This document shows positions 57,205 through 64,000 of a stretch of DNA of 64,000 nt, in pieces. Source of the stretch: Brienomyrus brachyistius (Eukaryota > Chordata > Actinopteri > Osteoglossiformes > Mormyridae); NCBI RefSeq assembly GCF_023856365.1, contig NC_064554.1, positions 10,097,001 through 10,161,000 on the forward strand, in the 5' to 3' direction. The notes under the pieces were generated by a model. That model saw nothing but the letters and a program-made list of their open reading frames with translations. It was not told the DNA's origin and did no database searches. How positions within the stretch are numbered: position 1 is the stretch's first letter; the number at the start of each line of letters is the position of its first letter. A program made the position numbers and the translations under genes.

Positions 57205-57425
57205 TACAAGCATCCATCCATCCATCCATCCATCCATCGATCACCACCCACTTGTCCGGGATCCAGATCACGGATGTAACAACTTCAGGAGAGAGACCCA
57301 GACCTCCCCCTCCCCAGCCATATCACCTTTTATTCAGTCTTACAGATGAACTAAAAATTGCATATCCATCCGTCCAATCACCTGTCCATCCATCCATCCA
57401 TCCATCCATCTCCATCTGTATGTGA
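57205..57425 (-). mobile_element. SINE scraps with two (CCAT)n tracts
   Basis: (CCAT)n occurs at 57,210-57,238 and again at 57,387-57,411. Between them 'ccacttgtccgggatccaga' resembles the SINE 3' domain on the minus strand. The rest is not recognisable. Confidence 0.5.
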
Positions 57426-57429
57426 AGTG

Positions 57430-58245
57430 CTTTTCCAGCCCAGGGATACAGGATGGGCGTAAGATAGAAGGCATATACCTATAATTTAAATAAGAGCAGA
57501 GTATAGACTTGCTGGTCTGCATATCAGAACTTTCTGAGAATTTGCATAGGCAAACATGCTTGTAATTATAAGCAGCAGAAACAGAAACAGCAAGACTGTC
57601 ACTACAGACTCTAAGGAAAATATAGTGTTGGCCTTAAAGTGCTGCAGTGTTAATGCTATACGTATCAACATACATTATTTATATTTTATATTCATGAGTG
57701 CAAATTATGTAAATGCATAAATACATATGTATATGCAGCGTCATATGCATTTTAATCCTGTGCAGTATGTGGTTACAGTTGTAATGGGGAATAATAATTA
57801 TATGGTTCATCTGTTCACAGTGGTAATGTTACAATCACTCTGGTCCAGCCAGAGGTGTCAGGGTTGCATGGCTCTGGCTCACAGAGATAACGCTGCAATT
57901 CAGGGGGGTAGCGGAGCATAAACGGAGGTAAATGCCATTTACCCGCCTCTACAAAACTGAAACCGACCTTCTCACACACCCGGGCTGCTTTACATAGAGT
58001 TAGGTTGTGTTCCCAATTGCACCTTTACTTTTTTCAAATTCCACATTATTCTTTTGTCTTCTGCCCAATCCTGTAAACAGTCTGTTCTGTAAGTATAAGG
58101 CGTGTGTCTTGCCACTACCCACAGGTGGGAATTTAAAAGGTACAAGTTGCTGACTGGTGCTGATTACGGAGGATAGACAGATTTTCTGAAAGGGAGAAAT
58201 GTCAAACATCTCAACATGTATCAGCGATGGCAGCATGAAATGATT
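57430..58245. other. Non-coding interval
   Basis: AT-rich unique sequence, no feature recognised. Confidence 0.45.
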
Positions 58246-58249
58246 ACGT

Positions 58250-58706
58250 ACGACCAATCAAAAGTTTGAATATGCCAAGCCGCCTACAGAGAAGATTTAG
58301 TGTCGCGTCACATGACCTGGCCACCTGACCTAAACACAGCAGAGATGGTTTTGGAGGAGTCTGACCAGAGAGTGAAGGAAAAGCGGCCAATGAGAGCTCA
58401 GCATATGTGGGACCTCCTTCAGGACAGCTGGAAAAGCATCTCAGGAGGCCACCTCATGGAACTGGTGTAGAGGAGATGGTAGGGGCAGCAAGTCCGTGGA
58501 GCAACTGGGCTTAAGGGCCTTTACTGAAGGGCCCAATGGTGGGATTTGAACTAGCAACCTTCTGAGTCCCTAATACTTTTTTGGTCAGTACATAATTCCA
58601 TATATATTTTATAGTTTTGCTGTCTGTATAATTTCTTAAGAATTATAGAACATGAGTACAATAAACATTTATATGGGTAGGCATGTTCAGATTTTTGACT
58701 GCTACT
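58250..58706 (+). mobile_element. Deletion derivative of a Tc1-like transposon
   Basis: The left terminus ('ccaatcaaaagtttgaatat', 58,254-58,273) and right terminus (complement of about 58,681-58,704, 'cagtcaaaaatctgaacatg') are inverted. Directly after the left terminus the sequence jumps to the transposase C-terminus, with HMTWPPDLNTAEMVLEESD and VKEKRPMRAQHMWDLLQD. So most of the gene is deleted. The position of the catalytic third acidic residue (normally Glu or Asp after DLNP) reads TAE. A tRNA-like repeat scrap is nested before the right end. Confidence 0.72.
58484..58570 (+). repeat. Nested tRNA-like repeat scrap
   Basis: 'ggcagcaagtccgtggagca', 'gggcttaagggcctttactg' and 'gggatttgaactagcaacct' match the 3' part of the short repeat also seen at 28.5 kb. 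It lies between the transposase fragment and the right terminus of the Tc1 copy. Confidence 0.6.
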
Positions 58707-58911
58707 GTCTGCTGTACCTCACGGCTGATCATAGTCAACTATGATGTAATCATGGTCCACTGATCAAGTGGTCAAGTTCCACATGATAGCAGCAAACAGT
58801 GGGTGGAACGACATTCCCTAGGCACTGCCTAATCGCAGGGGTTATCTGAACCTTCAAAAAGGCTGCTGGTTTGCAGAGAAATGGTGCTGCCTTTATTCCC
58901 TAATTACTTAC

Positions 58912-59282
58912 GTACTCATTCTGACTAGATGATTTTATGCTGAAGCCACAGGCAAAAAATGAGACTGAGTACTTCATTCTGACCGACCACTGGGTGTTTA
59001 GGAACTTCTCCATCTTTACCTCAAGATCGAGAGCCAACATGCCTACTGTAGAGTGCGTGTAGTCATCCAGTGGGGAGTGTTGTCTCCGCTGCGAAGTGAC
59101 CACTGTATTAATCTTGGTATAGCTGGATTTATCTCCAGACAGAAACCCCCTGTTTCTGGTGAAAGTGAGGCCTTTGAAAACAGGACAGCGTTGCCCGTTA
59201 CTGCAAGGCTGACAGTTTGCCTTCAGGTAGAACACGCCTGAGTGGACAGTGTGATGATTGCGTGGTGAATTGTACATATAAT
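58912..59282 (-). CDS. Putative exon, unidentified
   Basis: The minus strand is open for 165 codons (59,397 to 58,900). A strong donor GTAAGT (complement of 58,906-58,911) follows the codons for SSSQNEY, and 'gtgtgtag' (complement of 59,283-59,290) could be an acceptor, giving a 371-bp exon. The peptide looks unlike repeat translation: ANCQPCSNGQRCPVFKG, GDKSSYTKINTVVTSQRRQ, LALDLEVKMEKFLNTQW. I recognise no family and see no adjoining exon. A frame of this length is marginally expected by chance in a window this size. Confidence 0.25.
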
Positions 59283-59641
59283 CTACACACTTGTAGCGTT
59301 CCACACCATCATAATTCCAGCATAGGAATGTATATGTAGCATTATGTGAGTGTAATTTAATCGTATTCTTCTTTGTTTTACAGTTTGCTCTTGACATGTA
59401 TGTAATAGTTATTTGCTATGTACATGACCACCATGCACCTTCATACTCCTGTCATACTGGACTCTATGGTATGTGGCTTTGTCGATTAGCCCCCCTGTCC
59501 ATGATCGAAAGGTTGAGGAATGTGGCCAGCATCATATTTACATCACCATCAGATTTTTCGGGAAGGACCCTAAACCCTGAGCTACTCCCAGAGTACTGGA
59601 AAAACTCCTAACTCTGTGCTTTGACCCTTAAATGCTCTTTT

Positions 59642-59644
<3 letters not shown>

Positions 59645-59677
<33 letters not shown>
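59645..59677. repeat. (GT)n microsatellite
   Basis: About 16 uninterrupted TG units. Confidence 0.97.
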
Positions 59678-59678
<1 letters not shown>

Positions 59679-59849
59679 ATAGGAGATTAAAGATAGCATA
59701 TGTGAAAACCAAAGAAATCCTATGTACTTATACAAATGGCTAAACCCTATGCTATAACCTGAAGCTTACTCTCATCTGTGCATCGTATTGGTCAACAAAA
59801 TGTAAAAACTCAAATTTTCTGTAGTGGTACAAAATATTATTTTTGGTCC

Positions 59850-60960
59850 ATGGGGAAACTGGTAGCCAGGGGCTATGCCTATCTAAGGCTTGGCATTCTA
59901 CGGTTCATGCTTGGGAGGGTGATCAGGGAGCCAGTCACACATGGGAGGAGAAGAGCATTGCTGCCCCATTTAAAGACCTCCAGGAGGTTTTTTCTAAGTT
60001 GAAAGATGCTATCTTGCCTCCCAAATGCCCATATTACCGTGCCATAGATCTCTGGGCTGCCACGACACCTTAGTATGCTAAACCAGCAGGGCGGTGCATG
60101 TACCCCAATCCAGAATCTTGAGCTATGGACATAAAACAGAAGCCTTGGTTACAGAATTAATATCCCCCGGTGGTCTAAGGTTGATTATTATGATTTAAAT
60201 GGGATTCACTGCAAAGATGTTTGAAAACCAATATCTTTTCCAATTGATCAAGGGAACATACAAGAGGTTTACAAAACTCCGCCTTCATAATGGTTGTCAT
60301 AATTTGGATCTGGAAGGGTGATGAGTATAAAATGGTTTTTAAATAACGGGAGGGCACTTTGGTTCGTGCTACAGTACAGGGGCCAGTGAATGCAGCTGTG
60401 GCATTTCATGCCTTAGTTGGCGCTTATATTTGGGACATGCTAAAAACATTTTGTTATTCTAAATCAAAAAGACATGCTAATATTCATTTTGGGTTTGATC
60501 TCGCACTCAGGCACTCAGCCGTCTTTTAGAGCGTGACCAGTATGTGGAATTGGGGATACACTCCTTTCCAGTCCTTTCATTTTATTTGTTACAAGCACAT
60601 ATCCTGTTCCCTCCCAGAATCCAGATGGATTCAGCGTCAAAGCCAATGTGGAGTGACAACAGTCGACCTCTGTCAGAGGGCTGCAGAGGCTTCTGGGATT
60701 GAACGCTTTTGATTGGAGCTTTGGTAGGCAGGTCAGATCCATGGCTGCCTCACCCACACCGCAAGTGGGAATTTTTGGTGGAGGCCGATGCCTTGCAGGT
60801 TGGAGTAGGTGCTCTTATCTCAATGCTGTCCACGAAATTGGTCCAGGCAGAGCGGGGGCAGTGGCCGGAGGCACCAAACACTGGATTCCTCATAAGAATC
60901 TGACACATCTGACATATTACTGAGCCCATCAGGCTGACCCATATAACCGACTCCCAGGCT
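59850..60960 (+). mobile_element. Ty3/Gypsy-type LTR retrotransposon pol relic
   Basis: The remnants follow pol order. PFKDLQEVFSKLKDAILPP with YRAIDLWAATTP (59,843-60,073) precedes the RT. FTKLRLHNGCHNLDL and EGDEYKMVF (about 60,258-60,340) cover the first RT motif, with its catalytic Asp replaced by Arg (KLRL for KLDL). VNAAVAFHALVGAYIWDML (about 60,390-60,440) follows, and the YLDD box is lost. KWEFLVEADALQVGVGALIS (about 60,760-60,820) is the start of the RNase H-like domain, and HKNLTHL lies near 60,890. No LTR, gag or integrase is seen. Frames are broken at several points. Confidence 0.8.
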
Positions 60961-61067
60961 TACGGAAGCAGTACCACTCTTTGCTGCTTTGCTTAATTAC
61001 ATTATATTGCCTGCATGTGCATTTCATTATGTTTGTTAACCATTATTTCATATTTTAAAGTAAAAGG

Positions 61068-61068
<1 letters not shown>

Positions 61069-61132
<64 letters not shown>

Positions 61133-61133
61133 C
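61069..61133. repeat. (AT)n microsatellite, ~28 units
   Basis: Uninterrupted TA dinucleotides bordered on both sides by 'acatac/atacat', so the locus is nearly palindromic and is open on both strands as YIYIYI. Confidence 0.97.
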
Positions 61134-61139
61134 AAAAGC

Positions 61140-61960
61140 TATGCATTTAAAATCATTTATAATTGTGAAGCAATCAGCAGAAGCCATGGTAACCGCCTGA
61201 ATGCTATGCCTGTCCATTACAGTATACACTGTATATCATTTTTAATATTTTGAAAGGAATCTTACATGTATCGATGTATAACTGACACACTTTAATTAAA
61301 TAATGCCGCGTTATGAAGGAGTATGAGCAGTAATGCGACTTTTTGTGGCCTTTTCATGGCCAATTAGCCAGTGTTTGCCAAGAATTTATGATAGGTGATA
61401 ATTTCCTGACTCTATCTCTCTCCCGCTCCGCGTGCACTTAATAACTCAGGCAGGTTTTTTTCGCTGACATGGTAGGTACAGCGGAATGCACAGGTGCATT
61501 CATTATCCTGTAATTACCCTGCTGTGAGACCTCCCCATTAGTCATTACACTGCTTTCTCATAAGGAGATGTGACCAAAAAAAGGGCAAAATCTATTTGGC
61601 TACCGCACGTGTTCATGCTCCACCATTGTCAGTAATGCAGGCAGCATTTAGGGCTAAATCCAAATGGTCACCTGTCACGGATCATTTCCTTTTATGTTAC
61701 TAAGGAACAACCATTTGAATGTTTTCTCCCGGGGGAATGTAATGAAAAAAGGGCCAAGTGTTAGATACCTACAGTAGCAGTAAAACTGCCGAGTGTAACC
61801 GGGCTTTGGGTCGCTGGGCGTCTCATATTTCATGTTGGATTTCACAACCCTGGGGGGCCCCACTCTATATTGTTTTCGAATAAGCTTTTAATGAATTGGC
61901 TTTGACAGAACTGTTAATTAAAGAAATAACTCGATCCAGATCGCATTACTTAAAGAATAT
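61140..61960. other. Unique non-coding interval, candidate conserved element
   Basis: 61,300-61,560 is repeat-free, with 'tggccaattagccagtgttt', 'cctgtaattaccctgctgtg' and 'ccattagtcattacactgct', words typical of homeodomain-bound enhancers. Conservation is not tested. No coding feature. Confidence 0.3.
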
Positions 61961-61963
61961 TGT

Positions 61964-62163
61964 GGTAACATTTTATTTGAGGGGGCTGAAGTAACTTAGT
62001 CACTCAGTTGCTACTCAATCAAAAATTATGAATTAATGTAGCAACTGCATGCATGAATGATTAATGATGAACGAACATCAGTATGTAACTAACATTTGGT
62101 CTCTGGTTAATACATTATGTAAGATTATACTGTAATCTGTGGCCCCTCAAGCAAGTTATTACC
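61964..62163. mobile_element. Miniature hAT-like element, 200 bp, 8-bp TSD
   Basis: The left end GGTAACATTTTATTTGAGGGG and the complement of the right end GGTAATAACTTGCTTGAGGGG form imperfect inverted termini of about 21 bp. Flanks are AATATTGT (61,956-61,963) and AATATTTT (62,164-62,171), 7 of 8 identical, fitting the 8-bp duplication of hAT. The interior is AT-rich without an open frame. Confidence 0.75.
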
Positions 62164-62171
62164 AATATTTT

Positions 62172-62790
62172 AGGACTAGCTATTTTTTCAGTCATGTTTC
62201 AGTTATTTTTATGTTGGACTATTAAATCTACTGTACAAATCTCTACATTATATTCTTGCCTCCTAAAAATGTTTCACTTTCTTTTAATCCCTAAACCAAA
62301 AAAATTCCCTGAGAATCTTAGTTTTTGTAGGAACACGCAATTGTGTCCTGAAGCAATATTCAATAAGAGTTTGTTGTCCCTTCATCAGAATTTATGTTGT
62401 TTCTATATGTGCATACGATATATTCAGATTTTAATTTATTCTTTGCTACCAAGATGAACACAATCCTTATATAATCAGTTATGTTAATAAAGTGCTTGCA
62501 TTATGCACAAGATTGCATTTTTAATTAATAAATTAGGCCTGGCAACCATTTTCACTTAAACAGCTATCCTTCCATATTTTTATTGGGGGGGGGGGAACAT
62601 ATGCATGGGAACACATAATTAGGTATAACAGGTGGTGTTAAATATGCATGTTCATTCATGCCATTTTAATTCCAAACATTAAATATATCCTGGCAAAATT
62701 CCACCAAAGGTCAGAGACCTCTTTGTTAACGTGTTAAATGCAATGAGCAAGTCATTGCCTAGATTTTTTTATAACTTAATCACACTTAAC
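62172..62790. other. Non-coding interval
   Basis: AT-rich, with a G run at 62,585-62,595. An 87-codon frame at 62,194-62,457 has no domain. Confidence 0.45.
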
Positions 62791-62792
62791 AA

Positions 62793-63961
62793 ATACACCA
62801 ATCAGCCATAACATTACAACCACTGCCTAATATTATGTAGGTCTCCCTCATGCCACCAAAACAGCTCCGACATACTGAGGCATGGACTCCACATGACCTC
62901 TGAAGGTCATCTGTGGTGGCAGATTTCCATAAAATTATATCTCCGTGGATCAGACTTGTTTGTCCAGCACATTCCAAAGATGCTTAATTGTATTAAGATC
63001 TGGAGAATCTTGAGGTGAAGTGAACAACTTGAGCTCATTTTCCATGTTGCTCAAACCATCCCTGGACATTTTTCCCAGTGCGGCAGGGCGCATTGTCCTG
63101 CTGAAAGGGGCCACTGCCCTGGGGGGATACCATTGCCATGTGGGGGTGTACTTGGACTGCATTAATGTTTAGGTGGTACGTGTCAAAGTAACATCAATAA
63201 GAATGTCAGAAACCAAGGTTTCCCAGCAGATCATCGCCCAGAGCATCACACTCTCAGTCCTGGGTTGCATTCTTCTTATAATTCATCCTGGTGCCCTCTC
63301 TTCCCCAGGTAAAAGACGCAAACACACCCGTCTGTCTAAATGGTGTAGCAGAATATGTTACTCATCAGACCAGGCCACCTTCTTCCATTGCTCCATTATC
63401 CAGACCTAACGCCCAAGTATCCACCATAGGCACTTTGGTGGTGGTGGACAGGGATCAGCATGGGCTTTCTGACTGGTCTACGGCCACGCAGCCCTGTACG
63501 CATCAAGCTGCGATGCACTGTGTTCTGACACCAATCTATCATAGCCAGCTTTAATGTTTTCAGCAATTTGTGCTACAGTAGCTCTCCTGTAGGATCAGAC
63601 CAGACGGGCTAGCCTTCACTCCCCACACGCATCAATGAGCCTTGGGTACCCATTATTCCATTGCTGGTTCATCGATTGACCTTCCTTGGACCACTTTTTC
63701 TGGGTACCGACCACTGCAAACCAGGAACACCCAACAAGACCTGCCTTTATGGAGATGGAGATCCGTATCTAGTCACCACAATTTAGCCCATGTCAAAGTC
63801 TATTAGATCCTTGAACTTTTTCCGCTTCCAATACATCAGCTTCAGGAACTGACTGTTACATAATGGCACCCTTGACAGGTGCCACTGTAATGAGATAATC
63901 TATGTTATTCACTGCACCTGTCAGTGGATTTAATTTAATAATATACAACAATCAGCCATAA
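62793..63961 (-). mobile_element. Tc1-like transposon, nearly whole but dead
   Basis: The left end 'caccaatcagccataacatt' is the known terminus of a common fish Tc1-like family. The minus strand holds a degraded transposase across most of the element: HTH-type remnants near 63,650-63,800, RLARLVRS-like text (about 63,610), an expected first-Asp region at 63,345-63,390 (AWSDE-type), and FSPQDSPDLN-like text with TIKHLWNVLDKQ (62,950-63,162). There NTIKH replaces the usual NPIEH, so the third acidic residue is lost. Frameshifts and stops are frequent. The right end is unusual: instead of an inverted copy it carries a direct copy of the left terminal sequence. Confidence 0.82.
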
Positions 63962-64000
63962 ATGATTTTTTAGTTAACAGTATGGTACAGTGCTTTTGAT

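Noticed and set aside
61002..61229. Membrane-like YIYIYI peptides on both strands
   Set aside because: They are translations of the (AT)n microsatellite.

Overview
This window looks like a repeat-rich, mostly non-coding stretch of a teleost fish genome. The evidence is the repeat content: tRNA-headed SINEs ending in GGATGGATGGA tails, Tc1-like and IS630-like transposase relics, hAT-type miniature elements, several clades of non-LTR retrotransposon, short Gypsy-like solo LTRs, and abundant minisatellites and (CA), (AT) and (CCAT) microsatellites. I cannot fix the species. There is no operon structure, no ribosome binding site pattern, no CRISPR array and no rRNA. I found no protein-coding gene that I can name with confidence. 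Nearly every protein-like reading frame is a broken transposon or a repeat translated by chance.

Layout. 1-6.6 kb: old SINE pieces, a 40-bp minisatellite and an L2/Maui-like LINE 3' end. 6.6-9.4 kb: mostly unique sequence with one near-complete SINE. 9.4-18.5 kb: the densest transposon cluster. It holds a solo LTR, a 5'-truncated SINE, an intron-containing IS630-like transposase pseudogene followed by the 3' end of an LTR retrotransposon, a LINE RT relic, a second type of solo LTR, and an unexplained GC-rich proline-rich pseudo-coding block with two internal tandem arrays. 18.8-20.9 kb: a Tc1-like relic abutting an RTE-like LINE. 20.9-30 kb: mainly unique, gene-desert-like sequence with one hAT-type element. 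30-36 kb: SINEs, a second IS630-like relic and a solo LTR. 37.8-44.6 kb: a Tc1/mariner-like relic, two LINE relics and two SINE insertions. 45.6-52.1 kb: three large minisatellites, a LINE fragment and a solo LTR. 52-64 kb: unique sequence with hAT-like pieces, a deleted Tc1 copy, a Gypsy pol relic and a nearly whole but dead Tc1-like transposon.

The best-supported events are those with target-site duplications (TSDs). Four solo LTRs each have perfect 5-bp TSDs. Three SINE-family insertions have 12-14-bp TSDs, and two of these are 5'-truncated at almost the same internal point. Two hAT-type miniature elements have imperfect 8-bp TSDs. Weak candidates for real exons are at 42,493-42,690 (+) and 58,912-59,282 (-). 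Both are open and end at a good splice donor, but I cannot match either to a known protein. AT-rich unique blocks with TAATTA-type motifs (about 7.2, 21.4, 34.6, 50.2 and 61.4 kb) would fit conserved non-coding elements of a gene desert; that is inference only.
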